DNA of 64,000 nt, taken from assembly GCA_036558005.1 (NCBI GenBank), contig DATBGO010000212.1, forward strand, positions 15,661 to 79,660, in the 5' to 3' direction. This document shows positions 40,953 to 50,688 of this stretch, one piece after another. The position numbers and the translations under genes were made by a program. Positions within the stretch are counted from its first letter, which is position 1; each line of letters starts with the position of its first letter. Below the pieces are notes generated by a model, which did no database searches, had not been told where the DNA came from, and saw only the letters and a program-made list of their open reading frames with translations. The DNA comes from DATBGO01 sp036558005 (GTDB lineage: Bacteria > Actinomycetota > Actinomycetes > Streptosporangiales > Streptosporangiaceae).

Positions 40953-41686
40953 CCCAGCCAGGCGGCAGCGGGTCCGCCGAGCCGGGCGGCCAGCCGGACG
41001 CGGCGGCCCTGGCCGGCCGGGACCGGCTGGCCGAGCAGGTCGTCAGGTCCGGCATGTTCGGCACCGAGACCACCGGCGACACCTCCGGCTACGGCGGGCT
41101 GCAGGTCCGCCGCCCGCCCGCGCTGTCCTCGCCCCGGCCCTACGGCTCGTACTTCGACGAGATCGCGGACGGGCTCACCGCCGCGCTGGAGCGGTCGGGG
41201 ACCAGTTTCGGCGACGCGGTCGAGCGGGTGGTCGCCGACCGCGGCGAGCTGACCTTCCACGTCCGGCGCGAGCACCTGCCCGCGGTGGCCGGGCAGCTGC
41301 GCGACGACCCGGCGCTGGCGTTCGAGCTGTGCCTGGGCGTCTCCGGCGTGCACTACCCCGGCGACGCGGGCCGCGAGCTGCACGCGGTGTACCACCTGCT
41401 GTCGGTCAGCAAGAACCGGCGGCTGCGGCTGGAGGTGTCGGTGCCCGACGCCGACCCGCACCTGCCTTCGGTCGTCGGCGTGTACCCGACCTGCGACTGG
41501 CACGAGCGGGAGACCTGGGACTTCTTCGGCCTCATCTTCGACGGCCACCCGGCGCTGACCAGGATCCAGATGCCCGACGACTGGAAGGGCCACCCGCAGC
41601 GGAAGGACTACCCGCTCGGCGGCATCCCGGTCGAGTACCGCGGCGCGACGGTGCCGCCGCCGGACGAGCGGAGGGCCTACGAATGA
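40949..41686 (+). CDS. nuoC: NADH-quinone oxidoreductase subunit C
   Basis: This connecting-arm subunit has 245 residues. The first 55 are a low-complexity extension. The 30-kDa-subunit signature ERETWDFFGLIFDGHPALTR is clear, followed by YPLGGIPVEYRG. The GTG overlaps the nuoB stop and the TGA overlaps the nuoD ATG. It is a separate nuoC, not fused to nuoD as in E. coli. Confidence 0.96.
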   Translation: MTQPGGSGSAEPGGQPDAAALAGRDRLAEQVVRSGMFGTETTGDTSGYGGLQVRRPPALSSPRPYGSYFDEIADGLTAALERSGTSFGDAVERVVADRGELTFHVRREHLPAVAGQLRDDPALAFELCLGVSGVHYPGDAGRELHAVYHLLSVSKNRRLRLEVSVPDADPHLPSVVGVYPTCDWHERETWDFFGLIFDGHPALTRIQMPDDWKGHPQRKDYPLGGIPVEYRGATVPPPDERRAYE

Positions 41687-43020
41687 CCGCGCAGTCCGAG
41701 TACGAGACGCAGGGCCGCGTCTACGACGTCAGCGGCGAGGACTGGGACGAGATCGTCGCGGCCGGCCGCGAGGCCGAGCCGGGCGCCGAGGAGCACCTGG
41801 TCGTCAACATGGGCCCGCAGCACCCCTCCACCCACGGCGTGCTGCGGCTGATCCTGACGCTGGACGGCGAGACCGTGACCGAGCTGCGGCCGGTCATCGG
41901 CTACCTGCACACCGGCATCGAGAAGAACATGGAGTTCCGCACCTGGACCCAGGGCGTGACCTTCGCCACCCGGGCCGACTACCTGGCGCCGCTGCACAAC
42001 GAGGCCGCGTTCTGCCTGGCCACCGAGCGGCTGCTGGGCATCGAGGACGCGATACCGCGGCGCGCGTCGGTGATCAGGGTGCTGCTGATGGAGCTGAACC
42101 GGATCTCCTCGCACCTGACCGCCATCGGCACCTTCGGCCTGGAACTCGGCGCGACCACCGTGTTCCTGTACGGGATGCGCGAGCGGGAGAAGACACTCGA
42201 CCTGTTCGAGCTGATCACCGGGCTGCGGATGAACCACGCGTTCATCCGGCCCGGCGGGGTCTCCCAGGACCTGCCCTCGGGCGCGCTGGAGCGGGTCCGC
42301 GACTACCTGGCCGTGATGCCCGGCCTGCTCGGCGAGATCCGCAAGCTGCTCGACGCCAACCCGATCTACCTGGCCAGGACCAGGAACATCGCCTACCTGG
42401 ACCTGGCGGGCTGCATGTCGCTCGGCGTCACCGGCCCGGTGCTGCGGGCCACCGGCCTGCCCTGGGACCTGCGCAAGAGCCAGCCGTACTGCGGCTATGA
42501 GAGCTACGAGTTCGACGTGCCGGTGCAGTCCGGCTGCGACGCCTACGGCCGGTACCTGGTCCGGATGGACGAGATGGACCAGTCGCTGCGGATCATCGGG
42601 CAGTGCGTGGACCGGCTCGCCGCCTCGCGGCCCGCCGACGACCCGGTGATGATCAGGGACGCTAAGATCGGCTGGCCCGCGCAGCTGGCCCTGGGCCCGG
42701 ACGGGCTGGGCAACTCGCCCGATCACATCGCCCACATCATGGGGCAGTCCATGGAGGCCCTCATCCACCACTTCAAGCTGGTCACCGAGGGGTTCCGGGT
42801 GCCGGCCGGGCAGGCGTACGCCGCGGTCGAGTCACCGCGCGGCGAGCTCGGCTGCCACGCGGTCAGCGACGGCGGCACCAGGCCGGCCCGGGTGCACCTG
42901 CGCGACCCGTCATTCACCAACCTGCAGGCGGTCTCGGCGATGGCCGAGGGCGGCATGGTCGCCGACGTGATCGTGGCCGTGGCCAGCATCGACCCGGTGA
43001 TGGGAGGGGTGGATAGGTGA
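41683..43020 (+). CDS. nuoD: NADH-quinone oxidoreductase subunit D
   Basis: This 49-kDa subunit forms the quinone-binding pocket with NuoB. The 445 residues include NMGPQHPSTHGVLRL with the key His pair, ERLLGIEDAIPRRA, RPGGVSQDLP and ESPRGELGCH. It lacks the nickel-binding cysteines of related hydrogenases, as expected. It starts inside the nuoC stop. A degenerate copy of its last 34 bases lies downstream, before nuoE. Confidence 0.97.
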   Translation: MTAQSEYETQGRVYDVSGEDWDEIVAAGREAEPGAEEHLVVNMGPQHPSTHGVLRLILTLDGETVTELRPVIGYLHTGIEKNMEFRTWTQGVTFATRADYLAPLHNEAAFCLATERLLGIEDAIPRRASVIRVLLMELNRISSHLTAIGTFGLELGATTVFLYGMREREKTLDLFELITGLRMNHAFIRPGGVSQDLPSGALERVRDYLAVMPGLLGEIRKLLDANPIYLARTRNIAYLDLAGCMSLGVTGPVLRATGLPWDLRKSQPYCGYESYEFDVPVQSGCDAYGRYLVRMDEMDQSLRIIGQCVDRLAASRPADDPVMIRDAKIGWPAQLALGPDGLGNSPDHIAHIMGQSMEALIHHFKLVTEGFRVPAGQAYAAVESPRGELGCHAVSDGGTRPARVHLRDPSFTNLQAVSAMAEGGMVADVIVAVASIDPVMGGVDR

Positions 43021-43106
43021 TCGGTCGTTCTTCTGCCGTAGCGGCCTGGCCGCCGTTCCGCATCGACGCGGTGCTGCCCGCATGGATGGGAGGGGTGGAC
43101 CGGTGA
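42987..43106 (+). repeat. Imperfect duplication of the nuoD end before nuoE
   Basis: The last 34 bases of nuoD (42987-43020) recur at 43061-43106 with three substitutions and a 12-base insertion. The copy carries the GGGAGGGG that is the ribosome site of nuoE. It looks like a decayed tandem duplication at the gene junction and explains the 82-nt gap in an otherwise overlapping stretch. Confidence 0.8.
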
Positions 43107-43783
43107 TTGACCGCGACAAGCTGGCCGCGGACGCGGCGCGGATCATCAGCCGCTACCCGCGGCCGCGGTCGGCGCTTCTGCCGCTGCTGCACCTGGTGCA
43201 GTCCGAGGAAGGCTACGTGTCCGACGACGGCATCGCCTACTGCGCCGGGCAGCTCGGCCTGGCCGAGGCCGAGGTCACCGCGGTGCTCTCGTTCTACACG
43301 ATGCTCAAGCGCCGCCCGGTCGGCGAATACCACGTCGGGGTCTGCACCAACACGCTGTGCGCGGTGATGGGCGGCGACGCGATCTTCGCCGACCTGAAAG
43401 AGCACCTTGGCATCGGCAACGACGAGGTGACGCCCGACGGCAAGGTGTCAGTGGAGCACGTGGAATGCAACGCCGCCTGCGACTACGCGCCGGTGGTGAT
43501 GGTCAACTGGGAGTTCTTCGACGACATGACCCCGCAGTCGGCCAGGGAACTGGTCGACGGGCTGCGCTCGGGCGCTGACATCGCCCCGTCCCGCGGCGCG
43601 CCGCGGCTGTGCACCTGGCGGCAGGCCGCCAGGATCCTGGCCGGGTTCGGCGACGGCCAGGCCGACCAGGGGACCACCGCCGGGCACGCCACCCTGGCGG
43701 GCCTGCGGATCGCCAAGGAGCAAGGGTGGCGGCCCGAGCCCGCGGCGGCCGGCCAGGCCGGCCCGGAGGGAGGAACCGCGTGA
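43103..43783 (+). CDS. nuoE: NADH-quinone oxidoreductase subunit E
   Basis: This NADH-module subunit has a thioredoxin-like 2Fe-2S site (N1a): C81 and C86 in GVCTNTLC, C122 and C126 in VECNAACDY. GTG 43103 is chosen because GGGAGGGG ends 7 nt upstream; an in-frame ATG at 43082 would add seven residues. At 226 residues it has a C-terminal extension. Its stop overlaps the nuoF GTG. Confidence 0.95.
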   Translation: MIDRDKLAADAARIISRYPRPRSALLPLLHLVQSEEGYVSDDGIAYCAGQLGLAEAEVTAVLSFYTMLKRRPVGEYHVGVCTNTLCAVMGGDAIFADLKEHLGIGNDEVTPDGKVSVEHVECNAACDYAPVVMVNWEFFDDMTPQSARELVDGLRSGADIAPSRGAPRLCTWRQAARILAGFGDGQADQGTTAGHATLAGLRIAKEQGWRPEPAAAGQAGPEGGTA

Positions 43784-45084
43784 CATCGCTGCTGACCCCC
43801 GAGCTCACCGCGCACTGGGACGAGCCGGACGCGTTCAGCCTCGCGGGCTACCGGCGCGGCGGCGGCTACCAGGCCCTGGCCAAGGCGCTGCGGCTGGACC
43901 CGGACGAGATCATCGCCATGGTCAAGACCGCGGCGATCCGGGGCCGCGGCGGGGCCGGCTTCCCGTCCGGGGTCAAGTGGGGGTTCATCCCGCAGGGCGA
44001 CGGCAAGCCGCACTACCTGGTGGTCAACGCCGACGAGTCCGAGCCGGGCACCTGCAAGGACATCCCGCTGATGCTGGCCGCGCCGCAGCTGCTGATCGAG
44101 GGAGTCGTGATCGCCGCGTACGCGATCCGGGCCCACCATGCCTTTATATATGTGCGCGGCGAGGTGCTGCACGCGGTGCGCCGGGTCCAGCACGCGGTCG
44201 CCGAGGCGTACCAGGCCGGCTACCTGGGCCGCGACATCCTGGGCTCCGGGTTCGACCTGGAGGTCACGGTGCACTCCGGGGCGGGCGCCTACATCTGCGG
44301 CGAGGAGACCGCGCTGCTGGACTCGCTGGAGGGCTTCCGCGGCCAGCCCCGGCTGAAGCCGCCGTTCCCGGCGATCGCGGGCCTGTACGCCTGCCCGACG
44401 GTGGTCAACAACGTGGAGTCCATCGCCAGCGTGCCCTACATCGTCAGCCACGGCGGTGCGGCGTTCGCCGCGATCGGCACCGAGAAGTCCAAGGGCTTCG
44501 GCATCTTCTCGCTGTCGGGCCACGTCGCCGCGCCGGGGCAGTACGAGGCGCCGCTCGGGGTGACGCTGCGCCAGCTGCTGGACCTCTCCGGCGGGATGCG
44601 GGCCGGGCACCGGCTGAAATTCTGGACCCCGGGCGGCTCATCCACCCCGATCTTCACCGACGAGCACCTGGACGTGCCGCTGGACTTCGAGGCGGTCGCC
44701 GCGGCCGGCTCGCTGCTGGGCACCCGGGCGCTGCAGATCTTCGACGAGACCACCTGCGTGGTCCGCGCGGTGCTGCGCTGGACCGAGTTCTACGAGCACG
44801 AGTCGTGCGGCAAGTGCACGCCGTGCCGGGAGGGCACCTACTGGATGGTGCAGGTCCTTGACGACCTTGAGCACGGCCGCGGCAGCGAGGCCGACCTGGA
44901 CAAGCTGCTGGACATCTGCGACAACATCCTCGGCCGGGCGTTCTGCGCGCTCGGCGATGGCGCGGTCGCGCCCGTCACCTCCTCGATCCAGTACTTCAGG
45001 GACGAGTACATCGAGCACCAGAAGCGGGGCGGCTGCCCGTTCGACCCGGCGGCTTCCACCCTGTTCGCCGGAGCGGGAAGGTGA
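43780..45084 (+). CDS. nuoF: NADH-quinone oxidoreductase subunit F
   Basis: This subunit binds NADH and FMN and starts electron transfer. The 434 residues include RGRGGAGFPSGVKW (NADH), the FMN region VNADESEPGTCKD and GAGAYICGEETALL, and the 4Fe-4S motif ESCGKCTPCREGT with a later cysteine (GRAFCALG). The start overlaps the nuoE stop (GTGA), with GGAGGGAGGAA ahead of it. The length is normal. Confidence 0.97.
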   Translation: MTSLLTPELTAHWDEPDAFSLAGYRRGGGYQALAKALRLDPDEIIAMVKTAAIRGRGGAGFPSGVKWGFIPQGDGKPHYLVVNADESEPGTCKDIPLMLAAPQLLIEGVVIAAYAIRAHHAFIYVRGEVLHAVRRVQHAVAEAYQAGYLGRDILGSGFDLEVTVHSGAGAYICGEETALLDSLEGFRGQPRLKPPFPAIAGLYACPTVVNNVESIASVPYIVSHGGAAFAAIGTEKSKGFGIFSLSGHVAAPGQYEAPLGVTLRQLLDLSGGMRAGHRLKFWTPGGSSTPIFTDEHLDVPLDFEAVAAAGSLLGTRALQIFDETTCVVRAVLRWTEFYEHESCGKCTPCREGTYWMVQVLDDLEHGRGSEADLDKLLDICDNILGRAFCALGDGAVAPVTSSIQYFRDEYIEHQKRGGCPFDPAASTLFAGAGR

Positions 45085-45091
45085 TGCGCCG

Positions 45092-47560
45092 ATGACCACG
45101 GCGGCGAGCGAGAACCCCGGGGCGGTGCCCGCCGGCGGGGTCCGCGTGACCATCGACGGCTTCGAGATCACCGTGCCCAAGGGCACGCTGGTGATCAGGG
45201 CCGCCGAGCTGCTCGGCATCCAGATACCGCGGTTCTGCGACCACCCGCTGCTGGCCCCGATCGGGGCCTGCCGGCAGTGCCTGGTGCACATCGAGGGCCA
45301 GCCCAAGCCGCCCGCCTCCTGCACCACCTACTGCACCGACGGGATGGTGGTCGCCACCCAGCTGACCTCCAAGGTGGCCGAGAAGGCGCAGCGCGGCATC
45401 ATGGAGATGCTGCTGGTCAACCACCCGCTGGACTGCCCGGTCTGCGACAAGGGCGGCGAGTGCCCGCTGCAGAACCAGGCGATGTCCACCGGGGCGGGCG
45501 AGACCAGGTTCACCGGCCGCAAGCGGACGTTCGCCAAGCCGGTGCCGCTGTCGGCCCAGGTGCTGCTGGACCGGGAACGCTGCGTCCAGTGCGCGCGGTG
45601 CACCAGGTTCGCCGACCAGATCGCCGGCGACCCGCTGATCGAGCTGTTCGAGCGCGGCCCGTCCGAGCAGGTGGCGATCGCCGAGGGCGTGCCGTTCGAC
45701 TCCTACTTCTCCGGCAACACCGTGCAGATCTGCCCGGTCGGCGCGCTGACCGGCGCGTCCTACCGGTTCCGGGCCCGGCCGTTCGACCTGGTGTCCGCGC
45801 CGAGCGTGTGCGAGCACTGCGCATCGGGCTGCCGGCAGCGGACCGACCACCGCCGCGGCGCGGTGACCAGGCGGCTGGCCGGCAACGACCCGCAGGTCAA
45901 CGAGGAGTGGAACTGCGACAAGGGCCGGTGGGCGTTCAGCTACGCCACCCAGCCCGACCGGCTGGCCACCCCGCTGGTCCGCGACGAGGACGGCAGGCTG
46001 GTGCCCGCGTCCTGGCCGGAGGCGGTCGGCGTGGCCGCCGCCGGGCTGCTGGCCGCCCGCGGCCGGGCCGGGGTGCTCACCGGCGGCCGCCTCACCCTGG
46101 AGGACGCCTACGCCTACGCCAAGTTCGCCCGGGTGGCGCTGGCCGGCAACGACATCGACATGCGGGCCAGGCCGCACTCGGCCGAGGAGACCCAGTTCCT
46201 GGCCGACCAGGTGGCAGGCCGCGGGCTGGACGTCAGCTACGCGCGGCTGCAGCGGGCGCCGGCGGTGCTGCTGGCCGGGTTCGAGCCGCAGGACGAGTCG
46301 CCGATCGTGTTCCTGCGGCTGCGCAAGGCGGTCCGGGCCGGCGGCGGGCTGACGGTCTACTCGCTGGCCGCGCTGGCCAGCCCCGGGCTGGAGCGGATGT
46401 CGGGCGTGCTGCTGCCCGTCGTGCCGGGCGGCGAGGCGGCCGCGCTCGGCAGCCTGGCCGACGGCGCCGACGCCGGCGAGCCCGGCCGGGCCTGCGCCAG
46501 GGCACTGCGCCAGGACGGCGCGGTGATCCTGGCCGGGGAGCGGCTCGCCGAGGTCCCTGGCGCGCTGGCCGCGGTGACCCGGCTGGCCGCGCAGACCGGT
46601 GCCGCGCTGGCCTGGATCCCGCGCCGGGCGGGCGAGCGCGGCGCGATCGAGGCCGGCGCGCTGCCCACCCTGCTGCCCGGCGGCCGCCCGGTCGCCGACG
46701 CCGCCGCCCGGGCCGAGGTGGCCAGGGCCTGGGGCGTGGGCGCGCTGCCCGCCGACCCCGGCCTGGACACCGGGCAGATGCTCGCGGCCGCGGCCAGCGG
46801 CCAGCTCGGCGCGCTGGTGGTGGCCGGGGTGGACCCGGCCGACCTGCCCGACCCGCAGGCCGCGCTCAGCGCGCTGGCCGCCACCGGGTTCGTGGTCAGC
46901 CTGGAACTGCGGGTCAGCGCGGTCACCGACCGGGCCGACGTGGTCTTCCCGGTCGCCGCCGTGGCCGAGAAATCCGGCACCTTCGTCAACTGGGAAGGCA
47001 GGCCGGGCAGCTTCGGCGCCGCGCTCAGCGTCCCCGCGGCCCGGACCGACCTGGACGTGCTCGCTTCGATCGCCGACGAGATGGACGTGCACCTGGGGCT
47101 GCCCGACACGGCCGCGGCCATCCGCGAGCTCACCGCACTCGGCGCGGCCGGCCCCGAGCCCGCCCGCCAGGGCGCGGACGCGGGCTCGGGCACCGCCACG
47201 GCTGTGCCCGGTCAGCTCGCCGGCCTGGGCCAGCCGCATCCGGTGCCCGGCCAGGCGCTGCTGGCGACCTGGCATAATCTTCTGGACGCTGGCCGGATGC
47301 AAGACGGCGAGCCCAACCTGGCCGGCACCGCCCGCCCCAGCGTCGCGAAGATGTCCGCGGCCACCGCGGCCGAAGCGGGCGTGGCCGAAGGCGATAAAGT
47401 CACCGTGGCCACCGAGCGGGGCGAGATCACCGTCGGCCTGCAGCTGGCCGACATGCCCGACCGGGTGGTCTGGCTGCCCGCCAACTCAGCGGGCTGCGCG
47501 GTGCGCGGCACCCTCGGCGCGGGCCACGGCTCTCTAGTGACGGTGAGGAGCGCGCAATGA
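45092..47560 (+). CDS. nuoG: NADH-quinone oxidoreductase subunit G
   Basis: This is the large iron-sulfur subunit, 822 residues. About 15-95 is a ferredoxin-like 2Fe-2S domain (CDHPLLAPIGACRQC). Then come the His-ligated cluster (HPLDCPVCDKGGECPLQ) and the two-cluster region (CVQCARC, CPVGALT). CEHCASGC with a distant NCDKGRW supplies ligands for the extra cluster N7, which many complexes I lack. The rest is a molybdopterin-oxidoreductase-like fold. It starts 7 nt after nuoF with GGGAAGG, and the stop overlaps nuoH. Confidence 0.96.
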   Translation: MTTAASENPGAVPAGGVRVTIDGFEITVPKGTLVIRAAELLGIQIPRFCDHPLLAPIGACRQCLVHIEGQPKPPASCTTYCTDGMVVATQLTSKVAEKAQRGIMEMLLVNHPLDCPVCDKGGECPLQNQAMSTGAGETRFTGRKRTFAKPVPLSAQVLLDRERCVQCARCTRFADQIAGDPLIELFERGPSEQVAIAEGVPFDSYFSGNTVQICPVGALTGASYRFRARPFDLVSAPSVCEHCASGCRQRTDHRRGAVTRRLAGNDPQVNEEWNCDKGRWAFSYATQPDRLATPLVRDEDGRLVPASWPEAVGVAAAGLLAARGRAGVLTGGRLTLEDAYAYAKFARVALAGNDIDMRARPHSAEETQFLADQVAGRGLDVSYARLQRAPAVLLAGFEPQDESPIVFLRLRKAVRAGGGLTVYSLAALASPGLERMSGVLLPVVPGGEAAALGSLADGADAGEPGRACARALRQDGAVILAGERLAEVPGALAAVTRLAAQTGAALAWIPRRAGERGAIEAGALPTLLPGGRPVADAAARAEVARAWGVGALPADPGLDTGQMLAAAASGQLGALVVAGVDPADLPDPQAALSALAATGFVVSLELRVSAVTDRADVVFPVAAVAEKSGTFVNWEGRPGSFGAALSVPAARTDLDVLASIADEMDVHLGLPDTAAAIRELTALGAAGPEPARQGADAGSGTATAVPGQLAGLGQPHPVPGQALLATWHNLLDAGRMQDGEPNLAGTARPSVAKMSAATAAEAGVAEGDKVTVATERGEITVGLQLADMPDRVVWLPANSAGCAVRGTLGAGHGSLVTVRSAQ

Positions 47561-48963
47561 CTGCCCTGGCCGTCGCGGCGCAGCCGCGATCCGCCCCCGC
47601 CCCCACGCTGACCAGCTTCGGGCAGGACACCTGGTGGCTGATCCTGCTCAAGGTCGGGGCCATCTTCGCGTTCCTGATGCTGGCGACGCTGTTCATGATC
47701 TGGGCCGAGCGGCGGGTGATCGGCCGGATGCAGCAGCGCCCAGGGCCGAACCGGGCCGGCAAGTTCGGCCTGCTCCAGTCGCTGCTGGACGGGCTGAAGC
47801 TGCCGCTGAAGGAAGACATCGTGCCGCGCGGCGTGGACAAGGTGCTGTTCTGGCTGGCGCCGGCGATCGCGCTGACCCCGGCGTTCATCAGCTTCGCCAT
47901 CATCCCGGTCGGGCCGGTGGTGTCGATCTTCCACCACCACACTCCGCTGCAGCTCACCGACCTGCCGGTCGCGGTGCTGCTGGTGCTCGCGATGAGCTCG
48001 ATGGCGGTCTACGGCATCGTGCTGGCGGGCTGGGCCTCGTCCTCGCCGTACTCGCTGCTCGGCGGCCTGCGGTCATCCGCCCAGGTGATCAGCTACGAGA
48101 TCGCGATGGGACTGTCGTTCGTGCCGGTCTTCCTGTACGCCGGCTCGCTGTCGACCAGCCAGATCGTCGCGGCCCAGGCGCACGGCGGCGAATTCCGCCT
48201 CGGCGGGGGGGTCCTGCACTACCCGTCCTGGTTCGCGATCTTGCTGCTGCCCTCGTTCATCATCTACCTGATCACGATGGTCGGCGAGACCAACCGGCTG
48301 CCGTTCGACCTGCCCGAGGGCGAGGGCGAGCTGGTGGCGGGGTTCCACACCGAGTACTCCTCGCTCAAGTTCGCGCTGTTCTACCTGGCCGAGTACATCA
48401 ACATGGTCACCGTCTCGGCGCTGGCCACCACCCTGTTCCTTGGCGGCTGGCGGGCGGTGTGGCCGATCTCGGTCTGGCCGGACGCCAACACCGGCTGGTG
48501 GCCGGTGCTGTGGTTCATCGGCAAGGTCGCGATCTTGATGTTCGCGTTCATCTGGCTGCGCGGCTCGCTGCCCAGGATCCGCTACGACCAGCTGATGCAG
48601 CTGGGCTGGAAGGTCCTGATCCCGTGCTCGCTGGCCTGGACGCTGATGATCGCCACCGTCCGGGTGTGGCGGCGGCAGGGCGGCAGCCCGGCCGTCTACA
48701 TCGCGGCGGCCACGATCGTCGTCGTGCTGCTCGTGCTGGTCTGGGCCTGGGACAACGCGGCCGCCGCGAAGGCGAGGGCGGCGCAGGACGGCGAGCAGCC
48801 AGAACCGGCCGGCGCCGGGGACGATGCCGTCCCGGCCACCCCGGCCAGCCCGTTCCCGGTGCCGCCGCTGGACCTGCCGCACTACCACGGCGCCGGAGCC
48901 GGCGCCGCGGGCGGCCGCGCGGCGGAGCCTGCGCCGACTACGAAGGAGGTCGCCGGTGCTTGA
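47557..48963 (+). CDS. nuoH: NADH-quinone oxidoreductase subunit H
   Basis: This membrane subunit lies next to the quinone channel. The 468 residues have about eight or nine helices, with the signatures WAERRVIGRMQQRPGPNR, ETNRLPFDLPEGEGELVAG and HTEYSSLKFALFYLAEY. The C-terminal tail of about 70 residues (Ala/Pro/Glu-rich) is an actinobacterial-style extension. The ATG overlaps the nuoG stop by 4 nt. Confidence 0.97.
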   Translation: MTALAVAAQPRSAPAPTLTSFGQDTWWLILLKVGAIFAFLMLATLFMIWAERRVIGRMQQRPGPNRAGKFGLLQSLLDGLKLPLKEDIVPRGVDKVLFWLAPAIALTPAFISFAIIPVGPVVSIFHHHTPLQLTDLPVAVLLVLAMSSMAVYGIVLAGWASSSPYSLLGGLRSSAQVISYEIAMGLSFVPVFLYAGSLSTSQIVAAQAHGGEFRLGGGVLHYPSWFAILLLPSFIIYLITMVGETNRLPFDLPEGEGELVAGFHTEYSSLKFALFYLAEYINMVTVSALATTLFLGGWRAVWPISVWPDANTGWWPVLWFIGKVAILMFAFIWLRGSLPRIRYDQLMQLGWKVLIPCSLAWTLMIATVRVWRRQGGSPAVYIAAATIVVVLLVLVWAWDNAAAAKARAAQDGEQPEPAGAGDDAVPATPASPFPVPPLDLPHYHGAGAGAAGGRAAEPAPTTKEVAGA

Positions 48964-49516
48964 CTTCCTGAATCCGGTCAAGGGATTCGCGGTCACCTTC
49001 CGGCAGATGTTCCGGAAGGTCGACACGGTGGAGTACCCCGAGGACAAGCAGCCGACGGCACCCCGCTACCACGGCCGTCACCAGCTGAACCGCTGGCCCG
49101 ACGGGCTGGAGAAGTGCATCGGCTGCGAGCTGTGCGCCTGGGCCTGCCCGGCCGACGCGATCTACGTCGAGGGCGGCGACAACACCGAGGAAGAACGGTA
49201 TTCCCCCGGCGAGCGGTACGGCCGGGTGTACCAGATCAACTACCTGCGCTGCATCCTGTGCGGGCTGTGCGTCGAGGCCTGCCCCACCCGCGCGCTGACC
49301 ATGACCAACGACTACGAGCTGGCCGACGACAGCAGGGAAAGCCTGATCTGGACCAAGGAGCAGCTCGTCGCGCCGCTGCAGCAGGGCATGGAAGCCCCGC
49401 CGCACCCGATGCTCCTCGGTGACACCGAGGAGGACTACTACCGGCTCGGCTCGCCCGGCCCGGGTCCCGGCCCGGCCAAGCCGGCCGGCGACGGCCAGGA
49501 CGGGGCGGCGCGATGA
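48956..49516 (+). CDS. nuoI: NADH-quinone oxidoreductase subunit I
   Basis: This is the TYKY-type subunit with two 4Fe-4S clusters (N6a, N6b), visible as CIGCELCAWACP and CILCGLCVEACP. The 186 residues include a Gly/Pro-rich tail. The start is GTG 48956 with GAAGGAGGT 6 nt upstream, inside the end of nuoH (8-nt overlap). It passes electrons towards NuoB. Confidence 0.97.
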   Translation: MLDFLNPVKGFAVTFRQMFRKVDTVEYPEDKQPTAPRYHGRHQLNRWPDGLEKCIGCELCAWACPADAIYVEGGDNTEEERYSPGERYGRVYQINYLRCILCGLCVEACPTRALTMTNDYELADDSRESLIWTKEQLVAPLQQGMEAPPHPMLLGDTEEDYYRLGSPGPGPGPAKPAGDGQDGAAR

Positions 49517-50346
49517 CCCACTCACTGGTGCTCGCCGACGGGGCCGCGGCGACCACGCAGAGCATCGCGTTCTGGCTGCTGGCCGTCATCTCGGTCGCGG
49601 CCGGGCTGGCGATGGTGCTGGTCCGCCGCGCGGTGCACTGCGCGGTGCTGCTCGCGGTGGTGATGCTGGCACTCGCGGTGCTGTACGCGCTGGCCAGCGC
49701 GCCGTTCCTGGCCTTCGTCCAGGTGATCGTGTACACCGGCGCGGTGCTGATGCTGTTCCTGTTCGTGCTGATGATGGTCGGGGTGACCGCGGCGGACTCG
49801 ATCGTGGAGACGCTGCGCGGGCAGCGGCTGTGGGCCGGGCTGGCCGGGATCGCCCTGCTGGTCCTGCTGGCACTCACCGTCGGGCACGCGGCGATCGGCC
49901 CGCCCGCGCACACCGGCTCGTCGTTCGGCAACTCCAACGTGCAGGGCGTGGCCACGCTGATCTTCACCACCTACGTGTTCCCGTTCGAGGTGACCAGCGC
50001 GCTGCTGATCACCGCCGCGGTGGGCGCGATGATCCTGGCGCACCGCGAGCGCACCACCCCCAAGCCGACCCAGCGCGAGCTGTCCCGGCGGCGGGTGGCC
50101 AGCGGGCGCCCGGCGCCGCTGCCAGGCCCGGGCACCTACGCCCGGCACAACGCGGTCGACATGCCCGCCCTGCTGCCCGACGGCTCGCCCTCTGAGCTGT
50201 CGGTCAGCCAGCTCACCGGGAGCCGGCCCGGCCCCGCCGAGCTGGGCGGCGGGGACGGGACCGGCAACGGGGAGCCGCGCGACGGCGGCGAGGGGCCCGA
50301 GGAGCCCGAGGCGGCCGCCAGCCAGCCGGAGGAGGCCCGATGGTAA
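49513..50346 (+). CDS. nuoJ: NADH-quinone oxidoreductase subunit J
   Basis: This membrane-arm subunit has five helices in the first 175 residues (VIVYTGAVLMLFLFVLMMV is the conserved third one). A hydrophilic tail of about 100 residues, rich in Gly, Pro and Glu, is longer than in E. coli. The start overlaps nuoI by 4 nt and the end overlaps nuoK by 7 nt. Confidence 0.95.
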   Translation: MTHSLVLADGAAATTQSIAFWLLAVISVAAGLAMVLVRRAVHCAVLLAVVMLALAVLYALASAPFLAFVQVIVYTGAVLMLFLFVLMMVGVTAADSIVETLRGQRLWAGLAGIALLVLLALTVGHAAIGPPAHTGSSFGNSNVQGVATLIFTTYVFPFEVTSALLITAAVGAMILAHRERTTPKPTQRELSRRRVASGRPAPLPGPGTYARHNAVDMPALLPDGSPSELSVSQLTGSRPGPAELGGGDGTGNGEPRDGGEGPEEPEAAASQPEEARW

Positions 50347-50642
50347 GCCCGGCACACTACATCGCGCTGGCCGTGATCCTGTTCGCGATCGGCAGCGTCG
50401 GGGTCCTGGTCCGCAGGAACGCGATCGTCGTCTTCATGTGCGTGGAGCTGATGCTGAACGCGGTCAACCTCGCGTTCGTCGGCTTCTCCAAGCTGCACGG
50501 CAACCTGGACGGCCAGGTCATCGCGTTCTTCGTGATGGTGGTCGCGGCCGCGGAGGTGGTCGTCGGGCTGGCGATCCTGACCGCGATCTTCCGCGCCCGC
50601 AGGTCCGCGTCGGTCGATGAGGCGAACCTGCTGAAATATTGA
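50340..50642 (+). CDS. nuoK: NADH-quinone oxidoreductase subunit K
   Basis: This is an MrpC-like subunit of 100 residues and three helices. CVELMLNAVNLAFVG holds the conserved proton-path glutamate of helix 2, with a second acidic site in AAAEVVVGLAI. GGAGGAGG just ahead of the ATG marks the start. Confidence 0.96.
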   Translation: MVSPAHYIALAVILFAIGSVGVLVRRNAIVVFMCVELMLNAVNLAFVGFSKLHGNLDGQVIAFFVMVVAAAEVVVGLAILTAIFRARRSASVDEANLLKY

Positions 50643-50688
50643 CCCGGAACGGGCCGGCCCTGCTCCCCAGCGTGCCCTGGCCCGTCCC

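Noticed and set aside
44996..47302. A 768-codon minus frame opposite nuoF and nuoG
   Set aside because: Gly/Arg/His-rich shadow of the conserved nuoG. It has no ribosome site and no family match.
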